The position numbers were made by a program, and so were the translations under genes. Below the pieces are notes generated by a model, which was not told the DNA's origin, ran no database searches, and saw only the letters and a program-made list of their open reading frames with translations. Positions 46,165-58,094 of a DNA stretch of 64,000 nt are shown here, piece after piece (within the stretch, counting starts at the first letter, position 1; the number at the start of each line of letters is the position of its first letter). The DNA comes from Coriolopsis trogii (taxonomy: Eukaryota > Basidiomycota > Agaricomycetes > Polyporales > Polyporaceae), in the NCBI GenBank assembly GCA_020543525.1, contig JAHYIO010000001.1, forward strand, positions 2,728,001 to 2,792,000, in the 5' to 3' direction.

Positions 46165-47053
46165 CGCGACGCGCTGTTGGAAGGTTGGGCGGAGCCCCCT
46201 TCTCCCATTCCCCGTTGTGGTGTCGGAGGTCGTTTCTGCGCGTGCCGGTCAGTATCTTCGTGTTTGTGTTTGTATGGTATTGACTATCTCTTCAGACTCG
46301 TCGTCCACCGCGTACGACCTTAGCATCACACGTTGAGTGTCACTCCGTGATACCTCAGCCGCGGTGTCGACCAACGTCGACAGGCCGGGCCACTGGTTCG
46401 GTCTGCTATTCCGCATAATCTTTGGACACACATTCTCGTCTTCGGGCGACATGCGGCGTGCTAGCTGCTTCTTCGTGAAGCAGAGTTGCACGTCGCTCTA
46501 TGTATTAGTAGTAGTTAGTCAAAGAATGAATTTCGTTTCGTAACGTCGGATTTGTGCCCTACAATGGAGGAATGTCGCCTAGTTGGTGGTGAAACAGATT
46601 GTGGAAGACATAACCTGCTAATGGGCGAAAAGCTGTGTAAATTACATCCGGAGCTGCACGAAGTCGGCGGGATGGATGAGAGGAACCACTGAATGATAGG
46701 ACAGGTACGACGCAACAACATATGTTAGTGAGATAAATGGACTGTCAGTTGTGGCCGGGGAGCGCGTCGCGGACCACATACAGAGGGTGTAATCAATGGG
46801 TCGTCCATAGAGGGATGGAAAAGGCGCCCGCGCACACGCGGCTGGAGCCGCTCGACAGACTCGATATCTGCCAAACAAGGGCATCAACGAAGGATTTCAC
46901 TCATCCATCCGTTCTGTTCCTACTTGAACCCCTCCCGCGTCCTCCTTGCACTATCGGTTCTCTCGTTGCCATCGGTTTCGGCTCTACCTCGAGACATACC
47001 CAAGCTCACGACTCTAGACTCTACCGCATCACCGGAGAACGACTAGCCACAAT
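46165..47053. other. Gene-poor interval upstream of TPD3
   Basis: 890 bases without a supportable gene. Open frames are short and lack family character. The last 150 bases before 47054 are C/T-rich and should include the TPD3 promoter and 5' UTR. Confidence 0.35.
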
Positions 47054-49305
47054 ATGGACCCCAACAGCCCAGATGATGTCCGTTTTCCTTCCTATCCCTG
47101 TGGTCCCGCCAGCTCATGAAGAATATGTTCGTAACCTCAGATTGCACCGATTGCCATTCTTATGGATGAGTTGCGGTCAGAAGACGTCCAATTGAGGTTG
47201 AACGCCATCCATCGGATTTCGACGATTGCTCTCGCTTTGGGTCCTGACCGTGCCCGCGATGAGCTGATACCCTTCCTGCAAGACTCGGTAGACGATGAGG
47301 ACGAAGTCCTGCTTGCATTGGCCGAGGAGTTGGGGCGCAATTTTGAGGAGTATATCGGGGGGCCAGAGTATGCACATGCGCTTCTGGGGCCGTTGGAGAA
47401 CCTCTCTGCGGTGGAGGAGACCCTGGTGCGGGACAAGGTATGTTCCATCTCGTCTTCCATGTCGCCCGGGTTACGCCCTCCGCGACATCCCCGTATACCT
47501 GCCTGCCGAAGCAGCGAACTCACCCCACCTACCATAGGCGGCAGAGTCGATTACGAAAATATCGGCCGTCCTCAGCCAAGCCCAGATCGAGCAGTACTAC
47601 ATCCCCCTCGTACAAAGACTATCGCGTGGGGAGTGGTTCACATCCCGCACCTCGTCGTGTGCGCTTTACGCACCTGTGTACGACAAGGTCGCCCCACCGA
47701 TCCAGGATGACCTCCGCCGAGCATTCGCCGCACTTGCCTCCGACGACACCCCCATGGTCCGTCGTGCAGCGGCCAAGTGGCTTGCGGTTCGTACATATAT
47801 GCCTCTCACCCTAGTGTTCGTGATTTCTGATTGCGGCCGATCTATGCGTATCAGCCCCTGGTGAAGAAGTATACCAAAGCACACGTTTTGTCCGACGGAT
47901 TGGCGGTGTACCGGAAGCTCCAGGCGGACGACCAAGATTCGGTCCGCCTCCTGACCGTGGAGGACCTGATCGCCATCGCCGCACAGCTCTCGCCCGCCGA
48001 GGTCAAGGAGCAGCTTCTGAAGCAGATCAGGCAGACGATGACTGACAAGAGCTGGAGGGTGCGCTATATGGCTGCGAGCCACTTCAACGAGGTACACGGG
48101 ACCCGACTCGGTAACCTATATGCGACTAATTGACGTTCGCATCAGCTCGCAGAAGTCGTCGGCACGGAACTTGTGCGAGAGGAGCTCGTCAACCACTTCG
48201 TCCAATTGTTGAAGGATAACGAGGCGGAGGTGCGCACTGCGGCTGCTGGGCAGGTCCCAGGTGCGTGTTCTCATCGTCCCTGTTTCATCATCTCCGTTGA
48301 ATACCGTTGGTGTCGTTTAGGCTTTGCGAAGCTCCTCGAGAAGGAGGTTGTCCTTGCCAGGATAGTACCGTGTGTGCGCGATCTATGCCAGGACGTCTCA
48401 CAGCACGTTCGCGCAGCGCTCGCTAATCAGATCAGCGGTCTCGCACCGCTCCTGGGTAAGGACGCCACGATCGAGCACCTACTACCTCTCTTCCTTCACC
48501 TTCTCAAGGATGAGTTCCCTGAGGTACGGTTGAACATTATCTCCAAGCTTGAGCTCGTGAACTCCGGTACGTCACCAAGCATATGGCCACTTCCATGTCG
48601 TGCATACTTTGACTCACGACGGGCCTTCTCAGTGATCGGAATTGAGCTTCTCTCCGAGAGCCTGCTACCTGCGATTGTGGAGTTGGCTGAGGACAAGTCC
48701 TGGCGCGTCAGGCAGGCTATTATTGAATACATTCCTCTCCTTGCGACGCAACTTGGCAAGCCGTTCTTCGACGAGTCCCTCGGCAACCTGTGCATGTCTT
48801 GGCTGGGCGACAATGTATACAGCATCCGCGAGGCGGCGGCGGTGAACCTCAAGAAGCTGACTGAGGTCTTTGGTGTTGATTGGTCGAAAGAGCAAATCGT
48901 GCCGAAGGTGGTGGGGATGGGCCAGCACCCGAACTATCTATATCGGATGACTACTGTGCAGGCGATCATGGTCAGTGCCTTCCGACGATTGTGCATCTAT
49001 GATCCAACACGAGCTGATTGATCTCGGAGTAGACTATCGCACCCTCTCTCACACTCGAGGTTGTTCGGGACAGTGTCCTCGACATGCTGCTTCAATTGGC
49101 CAGTGATCCGATCCCCAACATCCGGTTCAATGTGGCAAAAGCCCTTGAGACGGTCGCGACCTCGTTCGGTGATTCGCCAGAGGGGGTGCAGCTCGTACAG
49201 CAAAAGATATCGCCCGTCCTTGAAGCGCTCAAGAACGATCAAGACGCAGATGTCCGGTTCTTCTCCTCGCGTGCTCTCCAGAAAGCCCAGGCGTTGGACG
49301 CTTGA
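47054..49305 (+). CDS. TPD3: PP2A scaffold subunit A (PR65, HEAT repeats)
   Basis: The A subunit is the HEAT-repeat scaffold that joins the catalytic and B subunits of protein phosphatase 2A. The start MDPNSPDD is spliced (donor GTCCGT) to [20 protein letters not shown], the family opening. [40 protein letters not shown] and [14 protein letters not shown] follow. Intra-repeat signatures continue through [97 protein letters not shown] and [18 protein letters not shown]. The end is [19 protein letters not shown] and [12 protein letters not shown]. About 590 residues and nine or so exons, matching the 15-HEAT family length. The first in-frame Met of the longer exon (47164) would lose the conserved PIAI stretch, so the upstream ATG at 47054 was chosen. 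Confidence 0.93.
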
Positions 49306-50681
49306 GAGCCTGCGGTCAGAGGTCCGTGCACCTGCGCTTCTTTGCCCTGTACGCGCGTCATATGGAACTGACCATTCCGTTATACGGAGCAGCGGCGAAG
49401 ACATGAATGATACCTTGATATTGCCATCGGACGTTCTCGAGTTCGTTTCCGTCATTTCTAGTTTTCGTCCCCCGTGTTCATTACAATCAGCTGAGAGAGT
49501 TGAATTAAGGCCAAATGTATCATACGAGCGTTATTGGCAGATAGAGCGGCGCCGGTTGAACTGGGGGCCTTTGTGAGCTTACGCGGTATGCCTGACGACT
49601 GGTGGTCACCGATAACGCCGGGGGAAGAGAAATGGAGCCAGTGGCCGCCCGGTGCTTCCGAGCGCACGAATTGTCACAGTGCCCTTACGACACTCATGGT
49701 GGCGGGGTGGCAGGCGGCGAAGAGTAGCTTGACGAACAGGGTCGAGCAGGATCTGTCGATGAGATGGTCTTTCTGACCAGGCTGCGTCGGTGGCGGGGCT
49801 CGCAAGATCTGGATGACTCGGAAGTCTGTATAATATATTTGGAAGGACCCACGCGCGGGAACCATCGCAACCCGCCGGTTCAAGGGGCAAGACGTTGTTC
49901 CAAGTCGGTGACTGTCATCCTCCCCTTGCTGTCATGAACATCGTGTCAGGATATCGTTGTTGCTCTCCGTGTTCCAGCTGTCAGCAGTCCGCGCGCGTCT
50001 ACATTCGGCTGCAGTGGCGTACGGCCCCGCCCCAATCGCTGCCTGGTCGCTGCGGTCTTCGACCTACCGCCTTGCTCGACTCCGGAATGATAGAGGGTTG
50101 AGCCAGGGTCACTCAGACGAGATTCTTTCATCTGACGAGATCATCCGAACCTGTCCTGTGGGCTCCGCTAACGGCACCGGTACCGTGGTCCAGAGTCCTT
50201 CCACGGATGACCCCGCCTACCCATTTCCTGCCGAAACCATCAGGCACACTGTTGCTAGCCCAGATTAAGTCTCCGCCGTTGTTCTTCCCCTCTTCCTCAG
50301 GCTCACGCGTCCCCAGGTAGCCCTCCTACACGAATGCGAACGGAGGGCTCAATGTCTATTACACGTTGCGACTCGGCCAGAGTCTCGACCCGGCGGAAAG
50401 ATTGGCAGATTCACGGGAAGCTCGCTGCTACCATGGTCCCCAGCGTGGATGTTCTTGACGGATACTGATGGCCGGAGACTGTGCGGCGGAAGATATCAGT
50501 CGTCCGTGTGTGAGAACGGGCCACCGGTTGAAGCTTCTCTCGATCACGCATCCCTAAACACCTCAGGTTATAAGACGGCGACGTTCAGTCCTTCTGGTCT
50601 TCAGCTTTGTGAACGTTCTCCTTCTCCCCTTTCCCCCTCCCCTCCCCGCCTCCGTCACTGAGGCACCCACAGTCTTTTGAA
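49306..50681. other. 1.4-kb gene-poor interval
   Basis: No gene recognised on either strand. Open frames up to about 100 codons exist, but without family character, repeats or a consistent splice path. The final 120 bases contain a TATAAG box and a CTCCTTCTCCCCTTTCCCCC pyrimidine run leading to the secreted protein gene at 50682. Confidence 0.35.
50569..50574 (+). promoter_or_regulatory. TATA-like box upstream of the CPL1-like gene
   Basis: GGTTATAAGACGG lies about 110 bases before the start codon at 50682, followed by a pyrimidine-rich run. Spacing suits a TATA box in a highly expressed secreted-protein gene; this is inference from position and sequence only. Confidence 0.45.
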
Positions 50682-52151
50682 ATGACGCTCTTTGCTCGTC
50701 TGTTGATTGTTGCCGCCGCGCTCCCCTTCGCGCTCGCCACCTTTGATAAATCCGGCTCGTCGAGCTGCTCGAAGACTGAGTTCTAGTGAGTTGCATGATT
50801 GTATTCTTCTACTTATTCGTCCATGATGCTGATGCATGCGCGCATAGCTGGGGCGACAAGGACTGCTGTCTCCCATACGGCGGTCAGCCTAGCCCTCCTA
50901 GCCCCCCCAAGGGCACTTCCTGCCCCTCCAACTGGTCCTGGCACAGCGGTAAGAGCTGCTGTGTTCCACATCAGCCTCCCTCCGGCACCCCCTCGTGCTC
51001 GTCTGGCTGGGGATGGAACCATAACAGCAAGTGGTGCTCTCCTCAAACCCCCACCCCCACGACAACGCACGCTGCGCCTACGCCTTCCGGCCCTAGCACC
51101 TGCAAGAAGACCGAGTTCTGGTGGGGCGATAAGGAGTGCTGTCTCCCGTACGGCGGTGAACCCAACCCCCCTAAACCTCCCCCGGGCTCGTCTTGCCCGT
51201 CCAACTGGTCCTGGCACTCTGGCAAGTCTTGCTGCGTTCCCCACCAGCCTCCTTCTGGCCCCCCCGCTTGCTCGTCCGGCTGGGGTTGGAACGAAGGCAG
51301 CAAGTGCTGCTTGCCGCACGGTACCACTGTCCACACCACTAGTGTCCACACTACTACCGTCCATACCACTACTGTCCACACAACCGCGCCGCCGACGACT
51401 ACCTCGTCCACGAGCTGCAAGCCCAACGAGTGGTGGTGCGTATAGATTCCTTATTTACTCCTTGGTCCTTATTGATGTATTTTGGCACGATAGGTGGGGC
51501 GAAAAGAGCTGCTGCTTACCTCACGGCGGTCACCCCAACCCTCCTAGCCCTCCCCCCGGCCAGTCTTGCCCGTCCAACTGGGACTGGCACTCTGGCAAGG
51601 GCTGCTGCGTTCCTCACCACCCTGACCAGCCTCCCCCGCAGTGTGGTAGCGGCTGGGGCTGGGACAATGGCTCCAAGTGCTGCTTCCCTCATGGCACTAC
51701 GACCAAGCCGGCGCCCACGCCTTCTGGAAAGCCTGGTCAAGGTCAAGGCTGGGGCAGCGGTGGATACGGTGGCGGAAACAGTGGTGGCCACGGCGGATTT
51801 GGTGGGGGCTGGAAGCGCTCCCACAAGGCTCGCAACGTCTCTATGTGCCCAACAGGCCTGGACAGCTGCCCTATCGTTGGTGCCAACGGCCCGACTGGCG
51901 ATCTCGAGTGTGTCGACACTCTAAACGATCTCCAGTCTTGCGGTGGCTGCCTTTCTACCGGCGCCGGCGAAGACTGCACTACCATCTCTGGCGCGAAGAA
52001 CGTTGGCTGCAACGCAGGCAAGTGTACTGGTGAGTACTTGAATTTCCCGTCTGTTCTTTGAGCAATCTCTCACTGATGTGTTCCCTCAGTGCTCACTTGC
52101 GCCGACGGCTTCCTCCGCTCCCTGGACAACAAATCGTGCGTCAAGGTCTGA
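50682..52151 (+). CDS. Secreted Trp/Cys-rich tandem-repeat protein with CPL1-like domain
   Basis: The start [19 protein letters not shown] is a clear signal peptide. Three tandem modules of about 45 residues follow, each with the pattern WG(D/E)K(D/E/S)CCLP(Y/H)GG, SCPSNW(S/D)WHSGK(S/G)CCVPH, then C(S/G)SGWGW....K(W/C)C. They are separated by Thr/Pro/His-rich linkers (VHTTTVHTT repeats). A Gly-rich spacer ([20 protein letters not shown]) leads to a C-terminal CPL1-like domain: [64 protein letters not shown]. Four exons are split inside homologous TGG codons of modules 1 and 3. About 430 residues. CPL1-like domains occur in basidiomycete secreted proteins such as Cryptococcus Cpl1 and PriA-type proteins. 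Binding to cell wall or host is unknown. Confidence 0.85.
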
Positions 52152-53003
52152 ACGCTACCTCAGCGTTCCGTCGACTGTCTTCGTGAGACCCGGGGGATGC
52201 ATCCCGCGGCTTGCACAACACTTAACACACTATGGTTCGAGAACATGAAGAACTTTCGCTCATTTTGTATCACATTCGTTGCGCACACGCAAGAGGTGAA
52301 CGCTGCCCAGCATTGGTTACTTGACAGATATTTGCCTCCTTACAACGAACACTTTGGACTGCTGAGCGATGACACGAGGCTACGGTTACGGTACAACCCC
52401 TACTCTACCATGCCCGTTAAGACAGCTCGTACTGCCCATATTAACTCAGCTGACATATCGGTTCACGCTCCCCACGACACGCCCTCTTGTTTGTTTATTT
52501 ATTCATCTTCATGGTTCTGGGACCGAGGACGACGGAGGTGGGGAGCTGTTTTGTTGATTCTGTAGGACGACACCGTCGTACTATAGTGCTACTACTTAGG
52601 TCTAGAGGAGACGCACAATACATATATTTGTTTGCCCATATCCATTCAGCGAGTGTCAAGCTGTGGTAGTAACTGGCATGGGAGGGCAGCGCATACCGTG
52701 TTGGAGTGCGGTGTCAGACTGGCAAACCGCGTCCGAGTGGCTTTCTCAGCACGTGCTCCAAACGCGTCAGATCGAGGGGACCAATCAGGGAAGCACACCC
52801 ATAATTAAGGTTCTGTCGCGTCTGGGCATATAAGAGGCGAGGGTGGTTCGGAATCCCCCCCCATCGCGACTTGCTCTCTGCCTTCGCGCTCCCAGCCATC
52901 TCTAGCTTACAGTCTCTTACTCACGGCTCCCGTCTACTATATCTGCGCTAGCCGCTATTGCCTTTTTCCCTGCATCTAGTTTCTCTCCTCCCTGGTCTAC
53001 GCG
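52152..53003. other. Intergenic between two secreted-protein genes
   Basis: 850 bases without a recognised gene. The right part contains a TATAAG box (52829-52834) and C-rich sequence before the start at 53004. Nothing else stands out. Confidence 0.4.
52829..52834 (+). promoter_or_regulatory. TATA-like box upstream of the 53004 gene
   Basis: GCATATAAGAGGCG lies 170 bases before the start codon, followed by pyrimidine-rich sequence. It fits a core promoter of a secreted-protein gene. An uninterrupted CCCCCCC run with CATCGCG follows about 20 bases downstream. Confidence 0.45.
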
Positions 53004-53909
53004 ATGCCTATCCTCTCTCGGACCGTCCTCCTCGCGTGGAAGGCTACTGCACTGGTTGCTACTGTCGGCCATGTCTCTGCTCCTTTGTCTGCTAACGCTG
53101 CGCCTCTGCCTATACCGGTACCCATGGCGGCTCACATCGCGGACTATGCGGCTCACCCGCCGGCTAGCACTAACTCTACGGTCGCCCACCAGATGGAAGA
53201 GTTTGGCGTGACGAGGCGCGATGCGGACGGCCCGGTTGTGAATCACACTCCGTCCTACTCATCGCTTCTGACACGGCAGGAAGACATTACCTCGCTCTTG
53301 AGTGGTCTACAGACAAACTCGGATAAACTCGGTTTGTTCTCTTGAACTCGAAGTCTACACTACTTGACTGAAGGAGTGTCTAGGTGTGCTGGCTGCAGAC
53401 CCTGCCTCAGGCGACAAAGCAGACCTGATTAGAGCCGTCCTCAGCGGCCTCAAAAGCCTCATGGAGGGCGTAGCCGAGAATCAAGTCTTGAACACCATGG
53501 GCGGAGACAAAGGACTGATGCATTACGACTCGGACAACGGACTGGAAACGGCGCTCAAGGACACGGTCAACTCGATCAAATACTCGCTAACTGCGCTGCC
53601 GCCGTTGATGGAGAACCTTAACCTCCTCGGTCTTGGAGATATTCTTGCAGAGAGTGAGCCTTCTCATGCTGTACTGCACCGATGACTGCTCACAGAAGTC
53701 GACAAGTCGTGTATATCCTCAAGTGCATCATCGATCTGTTGTTGGACACGATCGAGAACGCTACGGACGGCGCGCTCAATGACGGAGCGCTGACAGAAGT
53801 GCGCGAACTCCTCCTGCAGCTCCAGGGACAGTCGTCAACAATGATGGGTCAGCTCCAGGATCAGGGGGGTTGCCAGTACGTCCTCTCAGTGCTCTGCGGG
53901 GTGTTGTAA
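53004..53909 (+). CDS. Secreted helical protein of unknown function
   Basis: The N terminus MPILSRTVLLAWKATALVAT is basic then hydrophobic, a plausible signal peptide ending near SANA. A Pro/Ala/Thr-rich segment and a dibasic site (VTRRDADG), possibly Kex2-processed, precede the mature part. The rest looks alpha-helical: DITSLLSGLQTNSDKLG, ADLIRAVLSGLKSLMEGVAE, ALKDTVNSIKYSLTALPPLM. An intron (53654-53706, ending CGACAAG) joins IVYILKCIIDLLLDTIENAT and LTEVRELLLQLQGQSS. About 275 residues in three exons. No family recognised. The cysteine-poor body and amphipathic helices resemble lineage-specific secreted proteins of mushrooms. A third small intron at the C terminus would be too short, so the stop at 53909 is kept. 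Confidence 0.65.
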
Positions 53910-54233
53910 GAAGCGGGCATGAGAGGGGGCGATTCCGATGGACGCTACTGTAGATTTTGTATTCACGCATTACTAAATAGCTTTGGCTGGCCCCTTGCTT
54001 CATGATTTCTACTCTTCGTTGTGTATGGGTTTTTTCTGTTCTGCTTTGTGGATAGCAAGGTTGACTCAGAACCAGGAGACATGCGCAAAAGCAGCACAGG
54101 TCGAGTGTTTAGCTGGTGCTTGCTTGTCTGAGCCGAGCACATACATGTACAGTGACAACAGTCGGTGCGTCCGGAAGTATGCATACTCCATTGACACTAC
54201 ACTGCCATGAAGCAAAGACGAGTCAATATGATA
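53910..54233. other. Intergenic between convergent genes
   Basis: 324 bases between the stop of the secreted protein and the stop of the membrane protein on the minus strand; presumed 3' UTRs. No frame supported. Confidence 0.4.
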
Positions 54234-55064
54234 TCACTCTTCAGATACCCATAGTTCTGCCAATGGTCCGATGAAAGGTATCTGGAAGCGCACTAGGCCG
54301 TTGCGAGCCGCATCCACGTATGCTTGCCACCTATGGGGGAAACAACCAGATGATCAGCATCGACGTCATGGACATCAATGTAGGTACGTACGCCATGTAC
54401 AAAGAGGGTATCACTATCATTAGTGTAATCACTGTGCGGAGAAAAGGAGGAAATTGCAAGAGAGAAGCCAATATGCGCAAGACCACGAGGGGGGTAGTCA
54501 ACAGTGCAGATTGGTACGCTGCGACCTTGTCAATGTGTGGGCCGTAGATGGGCATCCTGGCTGAGTACACACCATGGAAGCGGACATAGTCGTTGTATGT
54601 CTCCACGATGAGAAGAGTCAGAGCTTCAGGTAACGAGTGGATCACGAGGTCAGGCGAGTAGAGAAGCTCAGGAAAAAAAACCCACCAGATACTGGGCCTA
54701 ATAGGTACGCGAACGCAGCTAGCAGGTCCACTCGAAAACCATGACGCGTCTCCCACATGCTACTGCCACTCTCTGCTTCCGCCTCCTCTGCTGCGCCAAG
54801 CCCTCCGGCTTGCGAGGTGTTGAAGGTCGGTAGGCCGCCCGACTGGTAAGACGTGGGCTGCTGGGATGTGGACGCTGCTCCATTCGGGAACCATGCTCGC
54901 GAAGCTGCCTTTGAGGTAGAGGCGACATAGGTGGGATCATCTGGAGGAGGGGTCTAGGTAGGATGATTGTGCATGAGGTCATCTTCTGCATCCAAGAAAA
55001 CAGGAGAACTCACATATGCCGCGAAACTAGCGAAATGAGAGCGGGTATTGCTGCTGGTGCTCAT
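54234..55064 (-). CDS. DUF4870/UPF0132-type small membrane protein
   Basis: The start MSTSSNTRSHFASFAAY is spliced to TPPPDDPTYVASTSKAASRA, a disordered Ser/Gly/Gln-rich N terminus. The conserved membrane part reads VDLLAAFAYLLGPVS, then ALTLLIVETYNDYVRFHAYQ, SALLTTPLVVLRILASLLQF, TVITLMIVIPSLYMAWQAYV and RFQIPFIGPLAELWVSEE. This is the DUF4870-like pattern (AYLLGP..., NDYVRFHA.QS, A..G...+.P.IG.LAE). Three predicted helices. Five exons joined by short introns; the one within RFH|AYQ has a GTGTGT donor. About 205 residues. Function of the family is not established. It is divergent from eS24. Confidence 0.78.
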
Positions 55065-55367
55065 ATCTGGAGAGGTGATCTCGCGCGGTTCAAAGAGTAC
55101 TTGAATGAGGGAATAAATAGGGCAGCAAGGAAGCAGGAGAGCGGCAGCCTCAGTATTGCGCAGTGCTCGAACTTCGTAACGGCAAGCTGTCGGTTGGAGA
55201 TCCGGGGTAGGCGCCCTCAGCCACCTCTTGTTTGCGCCTATTTGGTGGGCGTTCCGGATGGAGGCTCGGTGTATTGCCGTGTTTGGTCAGCATCCTGGCA
55301 GCGGCATTGGCTATCTTCAAGGGCCCAACGACGACAAGGTAAAGGACACAAAAGCGGGCACTCAACC
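55065..55367. promoter_or_regulatory. Divergent promoter region, DUF4870-type gene / eS24
   Basis: 303 bases between divergent starts, upstream of a ribosomal protein gene. No T-rich tract or TATA box is obvious; GGGCCCAACGACGACAAGG lies just before the eS24 start codon. Confidence 0.4.
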
Positions 55368-56105
55368 ATGGTGAGTTTCATTCTGTCGTGCTGCCGAAGG
55401 TCCGGAGGATGTCTTGGAGCCGTAGGATGGCTAGAGAAGGGGTGGAACAGGCTGGATGGATGGTCTGGCAATTGGATGCACTCGCGCGGCAGATTGGCTC
55501 TGTGAAGATGGGTGTCTGACGACGCGTTTTCTCTGTCCCCTACTCCCCCTCGCCCCCTCCAACATGCAGGCCGACAACGCAGTACCGGTAACGATCCGCA
55601 CCCGCAAATTCATCACCAACCGCCTATTGGCGCGCCGCCAGTTCATCGTGGATGTTCTGCACCCCAACCGCCCGAACGTCTCCAAGGCTGAGCTCTCGGA
55701 GAGGCTTGCGACGATCTACAAGACGGACAAGGAGCGTGTCGTCACGTTCGGACTCCGGACAGTCTTTGGTGGAGGACGGAGCACGGGCTTCGGTCTGATC
55801 TACGACGATGAGGCGTCGCAGAAGAAGTTCGAGCCCAAGTACCGGTTGATTCGGGTGCGTAGCCTATATCTAGCATACCTGATTGTTGCATTGACGTTCG
55901 CGCCTCGCTACGTAGTCTGGTCTTGCGACTGCACCACCAAAGACTAACCGCAAGCTGCGCAAGGAGCGCAAGAACCGTGCAAAGAAGGTCCGTTCCCTTC
56001 CCATAACCCACTCCCGTGGATCCACGACCCTCAACTTGATTTCGTTCGTAGCTCCGTGGTACCAAAAAGACCAAGGCCGCAGAGCCCCCCAAGAAGGGCA
56101 AGTAA
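55368..56105 (+). CDS. RPS24: Small ribosomal subunit protein eS24
   Basis: eS24 is a 40S ribosomal protein. The mature sequence [80 protein letters not shown] and [22 protein letters not shown] tail is unmistakable. I place the start codon at 55368, immediately followed by a GTGAGT donor, so exon 1 codes only Met. A 199-nt intron ends ATGCAG at 55569 and exon 2 begins GCC GAC. An alternative start at 55564 (MQADNAV) would need no first intron. Two more introns follow (after KYRLIR and after NRAKK). About 137 residues, typical for the family. Confidence 0.93.
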
Positions 56106-56454
56106 TGGTTGGGCGCATTGTACTCTTTCGGGCTTCTGTCGCATCGCATCTCATGCATATCCGCATATCGCGCAAGTTGTTCGCAGCTGTATCCTATCAT
56201 TTATGCCCGCTTTCCCTGTTCTCTCAATGCTCATATGAACATTATGCGCATGCGGATCTAAACTGCACCGTGTGAGTGTTGTCGAATATTGCGCTGCTTT
56301 CACTACCGGTACATTCCCTCCCATTCATGGCCTAAACCTGTGCGAGATAGCATTAGGAGTGCACACTACATGTCGGGTATCATAGCTAGGACAGGATATG
56401 GTCTACCGATGAACCAAGTGGGGAAAACGAAGAGAGAGAGAGCGGCTAAGCAAC
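56106..56454. other. Intergenic between convergent eS24 and ARP1
   Basis: 350 bases of presumed 3' UTRs. A GAGAGAGAGAG run lies near 56430-56440 just before the ARP1 stop. No other feature. Confidence 0.4.
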
Positions 56455-58094
56455 TCAGAACCCAAGCTTCTTGTGAATGATGTCCGGATCCTCCTGATAC
56501 TCTTCTGCTGATACCCACATCTGCGTTGTCAAGTATATATGAGCGACGTTTCCCACACTGGAAGAAAGCGACTTGCCTTTTTGAAAGTGTTGAGTCCAGC
56601 CAAAATAGACCCGCCGATCCAGGTGGAATACTTGCGCTCTGGAGGTGCATATATCTTGATCTTGACATCCTTGAGCGCAAGCTTCTTCACCTCGTTCAGC
56701 AGACGGTCTCCGAAACCTGCATCACGAGTATCAGCACATGTCGCAAGGGAGACAGAGGATGACACGTACCACGACAGAGGGTGCTGCCACCACTCAACAC
56801 GATATTCGAGAACAGGCTCTTCCGCAAATCCAGATCCACGCGGTTGATAGAGTCAACAACGACCTGGTGGACACCGGCGTACTCCTGCCCGATAAGCTCG
56901 GGGTTAAAAAGAATCTCGGGTGCGCGGAAGCGTTCGGGGCCCAGCTATTTTTCAGTCAGCATGCGAGACGTTTCGCCCAGGAGCCCTACGTACCATGACG
57001 GTGTTGCCATCTGGTAGACGGAACTCCTCGCTCCGGCCTAACGAATCTTTCTCCTCCTTCGCGGGATTGAGAGCGACATAGCAGCACTTCTCCTTGATCG
57101 TCCGTACGACTTCCCGCTCTGCCGTTGTGTGCAGATGATGACCCGCTTTGCGCAGGAGGAGTTGGAGGTGGTCGGTGACGTCCCTATCGGTGCGCGTTAG
57201 AAGCGATATGCGTTGAGTAGCTTACCTGGCCCGCATGACATACCTCCCTGCGACGTCCACCCGACGAATCGCGTGTGGCATGGAGAAACCTTCGAAGACG
57301 GGTACGGCGTGGGTCACGCCGTCCCCAGAATCTAGAACAATGCCTGTTGTTCGGCCAGAAGAATACCTTTGCCGTACGAGCTGAACATCATCTCGGGCAA
57401 GAAGGTGTGAGACGCCGTTCACTCACAGTGACAATACAGCTTGGACGGAGATATACAGAGCGGGAACGTTGAAGGTGTCAAAAAAGATTTGCGCGGCGAC
57501 GTCGCGGTTGTGCCGCGGGTTCAGCGGTGCTTCTGTGAGTAGTACCGGGTGCTGCAAGGACACGTTCAGTCTCGTGTGCCACACACGAGCCAAGTACGCT
57601 TTACACGGACACACACGCACCTCTTCGCTCAACGTGCCTAGCTCCTCCGCGTACACCCAGCTCCATATTCGTTCCATATCGTCCCAGTCAGTCACGATCC
57701 CGTGCTCCATCGGGTACTTTATCTTGAGCAGGCCGCGGGCCTCCTGGGCCTTGCGCCCGATGAAGACGTCCCCTTCCAACGCGCCAGCCATGACCCGCAC
57801 ATGCTTTGGCCGTCCGACACTGGGTTACGCGACGTGCAGAGGGGAGGTCAGCTACGGAATGAACGCGTCGCGGGATGGCTAGCTGGTACTTAGCCGGGGA
57901 AGACGCACAAAGACGGGAAGAAGCATTTTGGGTGATCTTGTCCTGCGAACCCAGCCTTGATCGTCCCGGACCCCTGCGTTGCAAGCCTGGAAGTTGAGTA
58001 CGAGAAAGCCCAGGCGAGAAGCGGAGGCTAGTGGACTAACGTTGTCGATCACGACCGGCTGGTTCGTGAGCACATCCTCGAATTCGGTCGCCAT
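56455..58094 (-). CDS. ARP1: Actin-related protein 1 (centractin)
   Basis: Arp1 forms the short filament of dynactin, the cofactor of cytoplasmic dynein. The start [18 protein letters not shown] is spliced to [20 protein letters not shown], then [27 protein letters not shown] and [40 protein letters not shown] and [20 protein letters not shown] follow. [20 protein letters not shown] is the phosphate-2 loop, and [12 protein letters not shown] and [20 protein letters not shown] continue the fold. The C terminus [20 protein letters not shown] is of Arp1 type rather than actin (which ends ..KCF). Eight or so exons, about 380 residues. It is divergent from the next gene with 240 bp between starts. 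Confidence 0.92.

Noticed and set aside
53876..53890. A possible GTACGT...CAG intron in the secreted protein's last exon
   Set aside because: It would be only about 14 nt long, far below a workable intron size.
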